Below, piece by piece: positions 33,801 to 40,255 of a DNA stretch of 64,000 nucleotides. The stretch is from Rapana venosa (lineage: Eukaryota > Mollusca > Gastropoda > Neogastropoda > Muricidae). Below the pieces are notes generated by a model. It was given only the letters and a program-made list of their open reading frames with translations, did not search any database and had not been told where the DNA came from. How positions within the stretch are numbered: position 1 is the first letter of the stretch; the number at the start of each line of letters is the position of its first letter. Where the stretch lies: contig CM054134.1 of NCBI GenBank assembly GCA_028751875.1, positions 72,335,106 to 72,399,105 on the forward strand, written 5' to 3'. The position numbers were made by a program, and so were the translations under genes.

Positions 33801-34515
33801 GTTAGTGAATTGGTCTATCCATATTGTTAAAGGCTTAAAGCCTAAAACCCCACAGGCAATATTGATTTATATGCACCTCTTTTGTATAACTCTTTGAACT
33901 GCATACTGGTTGTAAGATAGAGAGCACTGATTCACTTTTGTAGAGATTGAGTAACTTCAGTTTTTTCATTGTGTGTTTGACACACTGTAACCACAGCATG
34001 CAAATACAGCATAACTCAGTTGAGGGTCCAGGGCCCAGTGCTAAAATTAGTGCACCCTGTCCTTTTACCAAGTCCATGTGTGGTCAGTTCCTGCTTCCAT
34101 AAGCACCAGCTGGGCTGGGATGGGATGGAGTGGATAGCAGCTGAGAGGAGCTGAAAGAGGGGGAAAATTAATGCTGTGTAACTAACACGGAGTAGTAGGA
34201 TTTGTAAACACTTGTTTTAAAGTCATTGACACTTTGAACTTCTTATCTTACTTTAGCCATCCTTCAACATACATTGCAGCTTTGGAAATTCGTGAGGCTG
34301 CAGCTGCTGAAGCCCTGAAAATACATGCTGTTGCCGAGGCCAACTACGAAAAGCAGCTTCAGACATCGTACGCTGAAGCCATGAAGAAGTTCTACCAGCG
34401 AATGAACATAACTCAGGAGGATCACAAACTGTCGTTCATGTACATCAGGGCCTTGGAGGACATCTCTGACAACTTGTACAACCTGAACTACGCTAAGTTG
34501 ACAAGTACCGGCTGA
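12444..34515 (+). CDS. Gene 1: single-pass membrane protein with Band-7/SPFH domain
   Basis: Reconstructed as join(12444..12642, 13521..13651, 20907..21024, 21849..21873, 25178..25331, 26640..26836, 28400..28578, 30528..30709, 33352..33439, 34280..34515): 1,509 nt, 502 residues, every junction in phase. An in-frame TGA at 12,402 supports the start. Residues 1-157 are acidic and Ser-rich ([16 protein letters not shown]), probably cytosolic. A transmembrane helix spans about 178-198 ([20 protein letters not shown]). Residues about 200-395 resemble an SPFH/Band-7 domain ([34 protein letters not shown]). Eight cysteines lie at 337-362. Residues 396-480 are an Ala/Glu helix ([20 protein letters not shown]) typical of SPFH C-termini. 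SPFH proteins oligomerise on membranes as scaffolds; that role is inferred here from family membership. The exact subfamily and membrane are unknown. The family call rests on motif recognition, not on a search. Confidence 0.8.
12733..12890. repeat. (TA)n/(TATG)n microsatellite
   Basis: TA repeats mixed with GTATGTATGTG units in intron 2. They produce Tyr/Ile-rich false frames on both strands. Confidence 0.95.
13521..13651 (+). CDS. Gene 1 coding exon 2
   Basis: Acceptor TTTTATTACAG ends at 13,520, donor GTGAGT begins at 13,652, phase 1 in and phase 0 out. It encodes [20 protein letters not shown], then [15 protein letters not shown], a Ser/Arg-rich stretch that looks like a disordered, phosphorylatable cytosolic linker. 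Confidence 0.8.
13652..14520. other. Start of intron of gene 1, no feature seen
   Basis: AT-rich single-copy-looking DNA without recognisable coding or repeat content, at the beginning of the longest intron (13,652-20,906). Confidence 0.4.
14546..14800. repeat. (CA)n plus ACACC/ATACC pentamer array
   Basis: CA repeats grade into an array of ACACC and ATACC pentamers (about 14,610-14,715), then back to CACA and ACAAC units. The minus-strand reading gives spurious Val/Trp/Cys-rich frames. Confidence 0.93.
15340..15465 (-). mobile_element. SINE family D fragment
   Basis: CACCAATGGTGAGATTTTTG followed by GTAGCTGCATGCTGACTTTT matches the left (3') part of the family D copy at 62,330-62,700. Confidence 0.6.
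15465..15760 (-). mobile_element. SINE family A, reverse copy
   Basis: Reverse-complement family A: AGCACAAAATGGCCTACTCT, CCTCAGTTTATAGTCTCATC, and at the right the tRNA-like head in reverse (GGAATCGAACCCAGAACCTC, then AACCGTCGTGCC). Confidence 0.8.
15955..16375 (-). mobile_element. SINE family B, reverse copy
   Basis: Near full-length reverse complement of the element at 6,490-6,995. It has GCTGCTCTCCCCGGGGAGAG, a T-rich linker, GACAACTCTCTTGTTGCCGT, ACCTCGGTTTATCATCTCAT and the reversed tRNA-like head TTACCTCTAGACCACCA. The TTA tail is missing or replaced by a TTTTA tract. Confidence 0.85.
17425..17500. repeat. (GT)n with CG/CATG variants
   Basis: GT repeat followed by GCGCGC and GCATGCATGCATG units. 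Confidence 0.93.
17615..17870 (-). mobile_element. SINE family A, reverse partial copy
   Basis: GATAATGGAATAAGCACTCA, TTTGTCATCTGTTCCCACTG and CCTCAGTTTATAGTCTCATC are reverse-complement family A. The tRNA-like head is missing. Confidence 0.82.
17995..18062 (+). mobile_element. LINE/SINE-B type 3' tail fragment
   Basis: AAAGCGCTTTGATTTGTTTT, GCAAGATATAGCACTATAAA and (ATT)n: the shared 3' end of the family B SINE and its partner LINE, without a body. Confidence 0.75.
18065..19110. other. Intron of gene 1, no feature seen
   Basis: AT-rich DNA with no recognisable coding or repeat signal. Confidence 0.4.
19120..19200 (-). mobile_element. SINE family D fragment
   Basis: CCTCAGCTACAGCTCCAAAG and the following GATGATGAGATTTTTTTGTA resemble the family D segments at 23,915 and 62,335. 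Confidence 0.45.
20048..20425 (+). mobile_element. tRNA-derived SINE (family E) inserted in an AT microsatellite
   Basis: At 20,110-20,395, flanked on both sides by AT repeats. The head is tRNA-like: CATGGTCGAGTGGTTTAGGC (A box) and GCGGGTTCGATCCCCGCTCG (B box and closing stem), which looks like a tRNA-Leu-type sequence. The body reads TCCTTGGGAAAGACACTTTA, GTGGGTACCAGCTCTGCTGG and ACCGGGATAAGCTCCGGCTC. Only one copy is seen in this window. Confidence 0.85.
20907..21024 (+). CDS. Gene 1 coding exon 3
   Basis: Acceptor TCTGTTTGTTTCAG ends at 20,906. The exon runs in phase 0 and leaves in phase 1 at CAACAAG|GTCCTT, a weak donor. It encodes [20 protein letters not shown] and [19 protein letters not shown]. 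The weak donor was chosen because it is the one that keeps frame with the following microexon; reading through would give a Pro/Phe low-complexity stretch. Confidence 0.72.
21187..21460 (-). mobile_element. SINE-B/LINE 3' end in reverse, with (CA)n
   Basis: AATAATAATAATACGTGGAA and TTTATATAGCGCTATATATA form the shared tail in reverse. A CA repeat (21,291-21,340) follows, then TTTCTCTGTGTGAAATTTTA and GGTCTCTCTGGGAGAGTTAA, a diverged second monomer of family B. Confidence 0.65.
21849..21873 (+). CDS. Gene 1 coding exon 4: 25-nt microexon
   Basis: A long pyrimidine tract (CT repeat, 21,790-21,822) and GGCTGCCAG precede it, and the perfect donor A|GTAAGT follows at 21,874. Its 25 nt convert the phase-1 end of exon 3 into the phase 2 required by the next exon, adding ARRFLSSS plus part of a Glu codon. 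Without it exons 3 and 5 do not join in frame, which is the main support for the call. Confidence 0.7.
21911..22879 (+). CDS. Unrecognised 322-codon intronless ORF within intron 4 of gene 1
   Basis: The longest open frame in the window. It lies on the same strand as gene 1, 38 nt past the microexon, and an in-frame TAA at 21,875 closes it upstream. Residues 1-45 look globular with a beta-strand ([10 protein letters not shown]). Residues 59-84 are basic ([20 protein letters not shown]). The middle is Cys- and Asp-containing. About 195-275 is Glu/Gly-rich, and the last 45 form a predicted amphipathic helix ([20 protein letters not shown]). I do not know its function. I recall similar basic PSQ..RD..RA motifs in uncharacterised invertebrate proteins, possibly mobile-element derived, but this is unverified. 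It could be a nested single-exon gene, a retroposed copy, or an alternative terminal exon. A possible poly(A) signal lies at 23,093. Confidence 0.6.
   Translation: MPVVGLPVTLECMLNAVLHEQTESSFKVDGREHQTVVVIRLTSNTANHSPITPVQQAMYRKKCPSQVNRDKIRAERYRKNKEKKVNERVSSPSGLFLPTPPSLCYTTGHSDNNTATDMFVYETHCPPSSSYCQDEQCIDMILDDTDRQTVTISFDKNVRNESCGEIVNVAKECGCSYINGIRDCVHDNRNEEGDCEIGKEGVENHEMHVKKGRDAMRAENDREVRAESEGEGVEGESGEGCGENESEEECAENVTGAECAGFMEDGDESCEMEETVTLADVMERLQQMTEKAEDVHFMTRDMRQCTARTTAVLKGNVYKDVS
23093..23098 (+). promoter_or_regulatory. Possible polyadenylation signal of the intronic ORF
   Basis: AATAAA 214 bp after the stop codon of the 322-codon ORF, just before a large AT microsatellite. A single hexamer is weak evidence. 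Confidence 0.35.
23115..23217. repeat. (TA)n microsatellite
   Basis: About 80 bp of nearly pure TA after a short TCTATC-rich lead. Confidence 0.95.
23840..23886. repeat. (GA)n microsatellite
   Basis: GA repeat with one GG interruption. Confidence 0.93.
23910..24030 (-). mobile_element. SINE family D fragment
   Basis: CTCAGCTAGAGTTCCAAGGT, CACCAGTGGTGAGATTCTGT and CTGCATTTTGACTTCAGGGA match 62,335-62,440 collinearly. Confidence 0.65.
24325..24397 (+). mobile_element. LINE/SINE-B type 3' tail fragment
   Basis: AATGCAAGCGCTCTGATTTG, GCAAGATATAGCGCTATATA, AATTCCAT and (TTA)n, as at 6,920-6,995. Confidence 0.75.
24805..25085. repeat. Poly-G tract and (CA)n microsatellite
   Basis: An almost pure G run lies at 24,805-24,832. 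A long CA repeat lies at 24,957-25,025, followed by CATGCA-rich DNA to about 25,115. Confidence 0.94.
25178..25331 (+). CDS. Gene 1 coding exon 5: transmembrane segment
   Basis: Acceptor TTTTCTTTTAG ends at 25,177 and donor GAA|GTAAGC begins at 25,332 (phase 2 in, phase 0 out). It encodes [19 protein letters not shown], then about 20 hydrophobic residues ([20 protein letters not shown]), then [12 protein letters not shown], the entry into the SPFH domain. The Arg just before the hydrophobic run favours a cytosolic N-terminus. Confidence 0.87.
25560..25830 (-). mobile_element. LINE C-terminal fragment (Cys/His motif)
   Basis: Minus-strand translation gives SPCKTDS, a stop, then [20 protein letters not shown]. 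The C.C...TTEH.LQ.CPL pattern is typical of the C-terminal region of RNase-H-bearing LINE polyproteins. Internal stops show it is dead. Confidence 0.65.
25893..25963. repeat. (TC)n microsatellite
   Basis: About 35 TC units without interruption. Confidence 0.96.
26385..26636. repeat. (GT)n-rich complex microsatellite
   Basis: GT units with CATGCACACACGTATG-type variants; a block of roughly 70 bp (near 26,400-26,470) repeats once. The 3' end of the GT run forms the pyrimidine-poor approach to the exon 6 acceptor. Confidence 0.93.
26640..26836 (+). CDS. Gene 1 coding exon 6: SPFH domain, first half
   Basis: Acceptor GTGTTTCAG ends at 26,639 and donor ATCAA|GTGAGC begins at 26,837 (phase 0 in, phase 2 out). 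It encodes [40 protein letters not shown] and [20 protein letters not shown]. The [20 protein letters not shown] pattern matches the central beta-strands of Band-7 domains, where a T.DG.....V..QYR-like pattern recurs. Confidence 0.88.
26920..27072. repeat. (GT)n microsatellite with TTCTGTGTG variants
   Basis: GT repeats interrupted by TTCTGTGTGTG and TATTCTCTGTG units. Confidence 0.93.
27590..27862. repeat. (CA)n / (CT)n / CACT complex microsatellite
   Basis: CA, GCATGCATGC, CTCACTCA and CT blocks with an internal duplication (ACACACGTATCTCCCTCTCT and ACACACATGTATCTCTCTCT). Confidence 0.94.
27868..28245 (+). mobile_element. LINE C-terminal zinc-finger fragment and 3' end
   Basis: Encodes [20 protein letters not shown] and [20 protein letters not shown], then a stop at 27,989. 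The CPLC...DEVHF.LCCP pattern is a known C-terminal signature of LINE polyproteins. The fragment continues with frameshifted remnants to the tail TGTATGGGCCAATGGCCTTT near 28,230-28,248. A perfect 31-nt palindrome lies at 28,060-28,090. Confidence 0.75.
28400..28578 (+). CDS. Gene 1 coding exon 7: SPFH domain, second half
   Basis: Acceptor GTCTGTCAG ends at 28,399 and donor CTG|GTCAGT begins at 28,579 (phase 2 in, phase 1 out). It encodes [40 protein letters not shown] and [20 protein letters not shown]. The pattern fits the helical second half of a Band-7 domain, where the sequence passes from R.....L.......E to a long amphipathic helix. The last 25 nt of this exon are repeated twice in the following intron. 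Confidence 0.86.
28554..28784. repeat. 77-bp tandem triplication spanning an exon end and donor site
   Basis: Units start at 28,554, 28,631 and 28,708 and are nearly identical. Unit 1 contains the 3' end of gene 1 exon 7. Units 2 and 3 lie in the intron and each reads TTTTTCTG(A/T)CAG, a 22-nt copy of the exon end (GCTGTGTCCTTGAGGCTGTC plus TG) and a donor (GTATGT, then GTCAGT). Including either 22-nt copy would shift the frame. Confidence 0.9.
28800..28965 (-). mobile_element. SINE family A, reverse partial copy
   Basis: GAGGATAATGGAATAAGTAT, TTTGTCATCTGTTCCCACTG and CACACAATGGCTTACTCTTC are reverse-complement family A. Confidence 0.8.
28966..29195 (+). mobile_element. SINE family D, forward copy
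   Basis: tRNA-like head GCTGAGTGGTTAAGACTGTT and GTGGGTTTCAATCTCAGC, then GGTGAATTAAGGGTGGGGAT. It corresponds in forward orientation to the right end of the copy at 62,330-62,700. Confidence 0.7.
29402..29645 (+). mobile_element. tRNA-derived SINE, family F
   Basis: Head GGTGGCAGGATGGTTTAGAC (A box) and TCTGGGTTCGATTCCAGGCC (B box), body with GGAGGAGACTCTAAAACAGT and CAAAAGAACCCACAACAATT. One copy seen. Confidence 0.75.
29655..29920. mobile_element. SINE fragments: family D (+ strand) and family B second unit
   Basis: 29,655-29,775 is a family D 3' fragment in the orientation opposite to the copy at 62,330 (AAATCTCATCATTGATGAAC). 29,795-29,920 resembles the second monomer of family B (CTCCCCTGAGAGAGCAAGCC, AATTTTACTGGGAGAAATTT). 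Confidence 0.55.
30400..30418. repeat. Poly-G tract
   Basis: GTGTGTG then a pure G run in the intron upstream of exon 8. Confidence 0.95.
30528..30709 (+). CDS. Gene 1 coding exon 8: cysteine cluster and SPFH end
   Basis: Acceptor TTTCCACAG ends at 30,527 and donor CTG|GTGAGT begins at 30,710 (phase 1 in, phase 0 out). It encodes [40 protein letters not shown] and [20 protein letters not shown]. Eight cysteines fall within 26 residues (337-362), spaced like disulfide- or metal-binding pairs. Canonical prohibitins and stomatins lack such a cluster at this point. The IPREV...RFL pattern matches the end of the SPFH core. Confidence 0.86.
31376..32985. repeat. About 41-bp minisatellite with 156-bp higher-order period
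   Basis: Intron 8 holds about 40 units built on TTTGAGACT...GCTGTACTTTATGCTTCCTAGC. Three unit types alternate: ACTACTTGACAGGGCTGTAC (about 42 bp), TTTTGACAGGACTGTACTTT (about 32 bp) and ACTGCTATATAGAGCTGTAC (41 bp). The short type starts at 31,961, 32,117, 32,273 and 32,429, giving an exact 156-bp spacing. The right third is dominated by the 41-bp type with a GCATTGAGACTGC variant. Confidence 0.95.
33085..33300 (-). mobile_element. tRNA-derived SINE, reverse copy
   Basis: In reverse orientation the right end reads GGGTGGGATAGCCTAGTGGT (A box) and GATGGCATGGATTCGAGCCA (B box). The body to the left contains GGATTCAAACTCACAACCTT. It lies immediately upstream of exon 9. Confidence 0.65.
33352..33439 (+). 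CDS. Gene 1 coding exon 9
   Basis: Acceptor TTTGTGCAG ends at 33,351 and donor AAAG|GTATGT begins at 33,440 (phase 0 in, phase 1 out). It encodes [20 protein letters not shown] and QMQKDILNK, a helical segment leading into the C-terminal coiled region. A corrupted copy lies at 39,097-39,182. Confidence 0.85.
33497..33700. repeat. (GT)n complex microsatellite
   Basis: GT units with GCATATGTATGTG and GCATGCATAT variants in the last intron. Confidence 0.9.
34280..34515 (+). CDS. Gene 1 last coding exon
   Basis: I use the acceptor ACATACATTGCAG ending at 34,279 because it alone keeps phase 1. An upstream AG at 34,256 (TCTTACTTTAG) would shift the frame. It encodes [60 protein letters not shown] and ends YAKLTSTG with TGA at 34,513-34,515. 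The Ala/Glu helix is characteristic of SPFH proteins. A corrupted copy lies at about 40,024-40,255. Confidence 0.86.
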
Positions 34516-35367
34516 TTGGAAATCGCTGTGCAAGTTACTGGATGGACTCTTGCTGTGCCTTTGTTGTTATTTATATAATGAGTACTATGTATAACATTGT
34601 TGAAACTGTGACATAAGGATTGATTCATTTTGGTTTTTCATGTCTTTTTTTTGTACTGAAAACAAATCAGCAAAATGTTTGAATGTTTGAAAGATCTTTC
34701 TTACAGTACTATCTGTAGCTGTCAGGGAAACAAGTACTTTAAATGCAGAGCCAAACAGCAAACATCTTTTACTATTTTCATTGCATTAACTTCTGAGACT
34801 GTTCCACTTCTGGATCTTACAGACCTTTGGAGATATATTGTAATAAATGTATATAAGATGTCATTTCCAAGAGATTTTCAAGAAGACATTGAAGCCTAAA
34901 GTTCAAATTAACAACTCTTACTTTTCATATCTATTTATACCAACAGACACATAAGAGAGTGAGAAACAGAAAGTGCAATCTATTTGCAAAAAGAAGAATT
35001 TTTGAATTTTTTCTTTTTCTTGTGGTTGTTTTGGGTTTTCCCAATGATGCTCAGGTTTTTATGAGATATTTCCATCACCATTTTGTATTTTGATATGCTT
35101 TTGACCATTGTTGTACGAGAATTGTGATATGTTGACCTTTACTTTTGCTGGTGTTTTTGTTGTTGTTGTTGTCTGTTGTGATGTGAAGAACTAGTTTTGA
35201 ACCTTTTCTAACATGTTGTGATTGTGTTTCTTACCTTTGTAATATCCTGCATGAAGATTTCTTTGTAAAACATTTGTTAAAGTTGTTGATATGTGTGCTC
35301 GTTAAAGTTGTTATATGTGCTCCTTTGTACAGGTTTTAAAAATGACATATATGAGATATTTTCCTCT

Positions 35368-35417
<50 letters not shown>

Positions 35418-36025
35418 TGTCCAACAGGACTTTGTATTATAGTACATTCTTGGTATTTGCTTTGTGAATCTCATTTTTCTCACAAATTAATACAACTTTT
35501 ATAATTATCAAATCATGCTTTGAGTTAAACATTGGGGGGGGATGGGGGGGGGGGGGGGGCGAGGGTCTCTTTGCTGTCACTGTTCAATACTTTCTTAATT
35601 CAGTCTGGTTGTTCCATCCTTATTTGCAGTCTGGTTGTTCCATCCTTATTTGCTTCAATCATTTTTACCCATTTCAAAAAGCCATTGCAGTGGACATGGG
35701 ATTTTCATCTTCTGACATGATATTACCCCTAATTTACAAATGATGCTGCACTGTAAGGTAGTACATTCTGTGCATGCTAAGACAGTGCAAGAAAAATCAG
35801 CAGAGGGTAAGTAAGTCAAACAAGCTTGGTTTTCACAATCAGTCATATGTGATGTTCAGTCACAGTTGGTGTTTTAGGATCATGCTTGTTGGAGCATGCT
35901 CAGAATTTCATGCTGTTGTGTGGCACTCCCAGCTTGGGGAAAACCAAAATTGAAATGTATAGTCTGCTCACACCACTAAAACGGACATACTCTTTCTGTC
36001 TTTGCTTGACAAAAACACTGGAGAA
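34516..36025 (+). other. 3' UTR and downstream flank of gene 1
   Basis: A candidate poly(A) signal AATAAA lies at 34,842-34,847, 327 bp past the stop. A 26-bp tandem duplication (GTCTGGTTGTTCCATCCTTA...) lies at about 35,602-35,654. A GT repeat lies at 35,370-35,414 and a G-rich tract at 35,533-35,560. No other gene signal is seen. Confidence 0.5.
34842..34847 (+). promoter_or_regulatory. Candidate polyadenylation signal of gene 1
   Basis: AATAAA within TTGTAATAAATG, 327 bp after the stop codon, with a T/G-rich stretch further downstream. Other hexamers occur later, so the true site is uncertain. Confidence 0.4.
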
Positions 36026-36029
36026 GTAT

Positions 36030-36560
36030 CCGTGGAATTTATATAGCGCTGAATCTTGTAAAAACAAACAAATCAAAGCGCTTGCACTCAAATCATTTAC
36101 ACGCATGCAACTCTCCTTAAACATAATGAACAACATATTTCAAATCCATGCGTGCACACACATGTACGCACACACACAAACACAAACACACACACTCACA
36201 CGCAAACACACTTGGGAGGTGAAGGATGCTGTTGAAAATTAGGGACAGATATGAGGGGAAAGTCTCAGGTAGAAAATGAGTGTGTTTTGAGGCTGGATTT
36301 GAAGGTATCAAATGAAGGCTTTTGGCGAAGTGAAAGAGGGAGGACATTCCAGGGGGAAGGACCAGAAATAGAGAAAGAGCGACGGCCACAGTGGTTTGTT
36401 TGAATCTGGGTGTTCGAAAGCACAAAGTATCTGTGGCTGAACGAAGGGAATGGAATGGAGTATACAGTTGAAGACAGTTACAGAGATAAAAGGGTGCAGA
36501 TTTGTGGAGACATTTGAATGATAAATGTGACCTCTCCTGTTTACACATTTGAAACCACAA
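36030..36560 (-). mobile_element. LINE 3' fragment (RT C-terminus, CA-bearing 3' UTR, shared tail)
   Basis: Minus strand: a frameshifted C-terminus with residues such as RSATDTLCFRTPRFKQTT and SLFLVLPPGM, parallel to the clearer copy at 58,012-58,215. A 3' UTR with a CA repeat (36,153-36,210) follows, and the tail reads GAGTGCAAGCGCTTTGATTT, then GCGCTATATAAATTCCAC. The tail matches the family B SINE. Confidence 0.75.
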
Positions 36561-36934
36561 GTCATCTTTTCTATGTTTGTGAATTGACAGATTTATCAGA
36601 CTGACATAAGATTTAGTAGTTTTACTGAACCTCTTTCTTTCTTTCCTAGAACAAGTTCATTGACAAACTTTATTAAGAAAATGGAACTCAAGATTGAAAG
36701 AAATCCACAAATTCTCTCCTTATTTCCCTTTGCCACTATAAAGTCATGAATATACTCTTCCTTTTTTTTTTTTAAAGTTTAAGCAAGCACTGAAAGACAA
36801 TCAATAAAACTGGATTGATATGAGGGAAATGATAAAAGATTTATTGGCAAGAGAAATTAAATATCCTGAAAAATATTGAAACCCCCTCCATTCTTGTTGT
36901 TTTCAAGAAAAACTGTTGGGTTTTTTTGTGCTTA

Positions 36935-37045
36935 ATGATGGGAACAGATGGCAAAATTTACAAAACTGCATACACACGGGGACAGGATGAAAAAATGCAC
37001 ATGAGTGCTTATTCCATTATCCTCAAAATAAAAGAATAAAACTTT
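36935..37045 (+). mobile_element. SINE family A, 3' end
   Basis: GGGAACAGATGGCAAAATTT, ACACACGGGGACAGGATGAA and CCATTATCCTCAAAATAAAA match the family A 3' part. Confidence 0.82.
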
Positions 37046-37963
37046 TGTTTTTTAATCTTTGCAAAAAAGAACACAACACATCTCAAACCATGTCACTGTA
37101 TACTTTTCCAATTTATTAACTTTTTAAGTTTTTTCCTTGACTTATACATTTTTTTCCCTTTTTTTTTTTGTGGGGGGGGGAGATGTTCATGAACACAAAG
37201 AAGAAAATTAATGTTTTTTGGTGTGATTTAATTTTTCTCAAATCATAACGCTAAATTTTTGTTGCAATTGTTTTCATGCAGTGTTTTTGTGTATGTGTTT
37301 AGTATTTGTCTCTAAGTCAGGCCCAGCACATCCAACTTTGGTGTGGGAGAGAATTTTTGTTGTTTAAGTTTTTCGGCAAAAAAGGTAGGAGAATAGACGA
37401 ATGAAGTTATCAAACTTTCCACAAATTCCAGTTAATCCACATTTCATAATTTGTATAGCCTGGTGAATCCATCCATTAAGTTTTGCCTATTGTAATTTTT
37501 ATAAAGAAATGGCAATGCTACTTTTGTTATTGTTGCTGTTGTTATTTTAACTCTGTGGATTGGGTTATTTCCTAATGTAAATAAAACATGAAAAATACAT
37601 TTTGTGTGCAGTGGTTGCTGTGTAATGTGCAAACTGGGGTTGATTGAGATCCAGAAATGACTGAACCAATTGGAAGATATGATCTTACTCAGGGTGATCA
37701 CACACAACACTGAGTAACCTTGAATTGACTTTTTTAAAAACAACAACAACTTGAACTGACTTGACTTACCCTCACCCACAACGCTTTGAAGAGTCTTTAG
37801 TGCATGGCACTGAATTTTTGCAGGCAGGGTCCTTTCGGCAAGTAAAATTGTGTGGAGCCCATCCCTCTCCAGACAATAGCATGTATGCTGGGTATGTTTT
37901 GTATCATCTGTACCACTGGCTGTAGCTGGTTTATTTTTCTATGAAAAGTAGATGGATGTTGGG
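37045..37963. other. Unassigned flank up to the duplication junction
   Basis: AT-rich DNA with a T/G homopolymer near 37,159-37,180. GAACTGACTTGACTTACC near 37,751-37,770 resembles the LINE tail signature. Clean sequence ends near 37,963. Confidence 0.45.
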
Positions 37964-39096
37964 ATTTTTGTAGACTGTACTTTTGTTTCCCTACCTTTGA
38001 GACTATTTAAAAGGGGGCTGTACTTTTAGTTCATAGCTTTTGACAGGACTGTATTTATGCTTCTAGTTTTGGGAAGTTGCTTTATAGGCTGTACTTTATG
38101 TTTCCTCCTTTGAGATGTTATAGAGCTGACTTTTTGCTTTCCCTTTGGAGATATTGACAGGGTTTGTATTTTTTGTTCCCAAAGTTTTTGACAGGATGTA
38201 TTTTTAGGGCTTTTTGTTTTGAGATGCTATATGGAGCTGTACTTTAGGCTTCAAAGCTTTGAGAATGCTTTTAAAAGAGCTGTATTTATGTTTCCTTTAC
38301 CTTTGAGTTTGGTTTTATGGGGGTGTCCTTTTGCTTCTAGCTTTTTGGGACTGTTTTGGGGTTACTTTTGTTTGCTTTTTGAGATGTATATAGAGTGAAT
38401 TTATGTTTCCCTAGTTTTGGGGATGTATTAAAGAGTTTCTTTATGTTCCTCCCTTTGGGAGACTGTATATGGGTGTTTTTAAAGCTTTAGAAATTTGGGG
38501 ACTGTATATGGGTTTATTTTATGCTTTTTCCCATTGGATGCTATATGGTGTACTTTATGTTTCCCTGATTGAGATGCTATATAGAGTTACTTTTTGTTTT
38601 CCTAGTTTTGGGCGGCTGCTTTATAGAGGTACTTTATTTTTCTAGCTTTGAGGCTTCTAAAAGAGCTTTTCTTTATTTTCCCTAGCTTTGAGATGAAGGA
38701 CGGGGTTTTGGGGTTTCTTTTTAAATATAAAATGTCCCCCCTTTTCAACAAATTTGGGAAAATTTAAGATTCATAGAGATCCCGGGCAAACCCCCCAATT
38801 TACCCGTAAAGTTTTAATGCTTAAAATTTGTAGTGCCAGTTTCCCCATTGAGCCGTAGCAAATCATTTGGGGTAAGGGTTTCCCTAAAGTCCAGATAAAT
38901 GTACTATTTAAAGGGTTTTCAAACTAAAATTTCCCACCCCTAAATTTAAAAGGGTATTTTTGGGGGTTTTGGTTGGTTTGGAATCCATCCCTTTCAAATT
39001 TTTAGCTCACTGTTTTAAACCACTAGGCTACCCCAAACCCAGTGTTTTTTTTTGAGTTGGGGGGAAAACCCGGTATCACGCATTTTTTTTTGTGGG

Positions 39097-39182
39097 ATTA
39101 AAAGAGAGAGGGAACTGTTTTACGGGAAGCATGGGGGTGGTGACAAAGGTTCCAGAAAATGAAAAAAGACCCCTCAACAAAG
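39097..39182 (+). pseudogene. Corrupted copy of gene 1 exon 9
   Basis: Retains GAGAGAGGGAACTGTTTTA and CCCTCAACAAAG|GTATGT, but the acceptor is TGTGGG instead of TGTGCAG and several indels break the frame. Likely an assembly artefact and should not be annotated as a paralogous exon. Confidence 0.8.
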
Positions 39183-40023
39183 GTATGTCCCTTTTGGTAT
39201 AGTTGTTTGCTATTCTTCTTTTTTAAAAAATGAAAAATGTGGGGCATTTGGGGTGGTGTATATGGGGTATGTCCCCGCGTCCCGTGCGCATGTGTGTGTG
39301 TATACATATGATAGCAAGGTATTTGTGTGTATTGTGCATATGTTTGTGGGTGTTTATGGGGTTTCCCTAAAAGGTTTGTAAAACCATGCATGTGTGTATG
39401 ATGCTTTTGCTATTTTAACCCTTTATGCTCAGCAAAATGTGTGTTCTTTTGTTCGCTAAGGTGGTAAACAGTCTAAACCACAACATTTAGCAAAAATTTT
39501 TATTTGTGTGTGTGAAAAATTTTTCATCGGGGTTTATGTTAGTAAATTTTGGTTATCCTTATTTTTAAAAAGGCTTAAATTTTTAAAACCCCCACGGGGC
39601 AATATTGTTTATATGAAACCTCTTTTTTATAACTCTTTAAACTGCTACTGGTTTTTAAGATAGAGAGCACTGATTTCACTTTTGTAGGATTGATTTTAAC
39701 TTCATTTTTTTTCTTTGGTGTTTGACACATTTGAAACCCACACCCGGAAAATCGGGCTTAACTCAGTTGAGGGCCGGCCCCCCCAGTGCAAATTTTTAGT
39801 GCCCCCTGTTTTTCCCAATTCCATTTTGGTTTTATTTCCCTGTTTCCCTTTAAGCACCGGGCTGGGTGGGAGGGGTTTGGAGTGGATAGCAGCGGGAGAG
39901 GAGCTGAAAGGGGGGAAAAAAAATTTGCTGTGTAACAAACCGGAGTAGTGGGGATTTGTAACATTTTTTTAAAGTATTGAACTTTAAACTTCTTATTTAC
40001 TTTACATCCTTCAAATAAAAATT

Positions 40024-40255
40024 GCAGTTTTTGGAAATTTTACGAATTTTTAACCCCTTTAAAAAAACTTGTTTTTCCCCCGACCCCAATACAAAAAAAG
40101 CGGGCTTCACCCATGTAGTTGGAAGCATGAAAAAAGGTTCTAAGCGAATAAAAAATTCAGGAGGATCCCCAAACTGTTTTTTCATTTTACTTGGGGTTGG
40201 AGGACATCTTAAAAAACTTTTTAAACCCTGAAACTACGCAAAGGGTTGGACAGAA
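40024..40255 (+). pseudogene. Corrupted copy of gene 1 last exon
   Basis: GCAGTTTTTGGAAATTTTAC, TCAGGAGGATCCCCAAACTG and CCTGAAACTACGCAAAGGGT correspond to parts of 34,276-34,510. The middle has decayed into homopolymer runs and no frame survives. Confidence 0.75.

Noticed and set aside
39097..40255. A second, degenerate SPFH gene or pseudogene downstream of gene 1
   Set aside because: The copy is collinear through introns, UTR and repeats, the quality break coincides with the junction, and changes are homopolymer-type. An assembly artefact explains it better than an old duplication.
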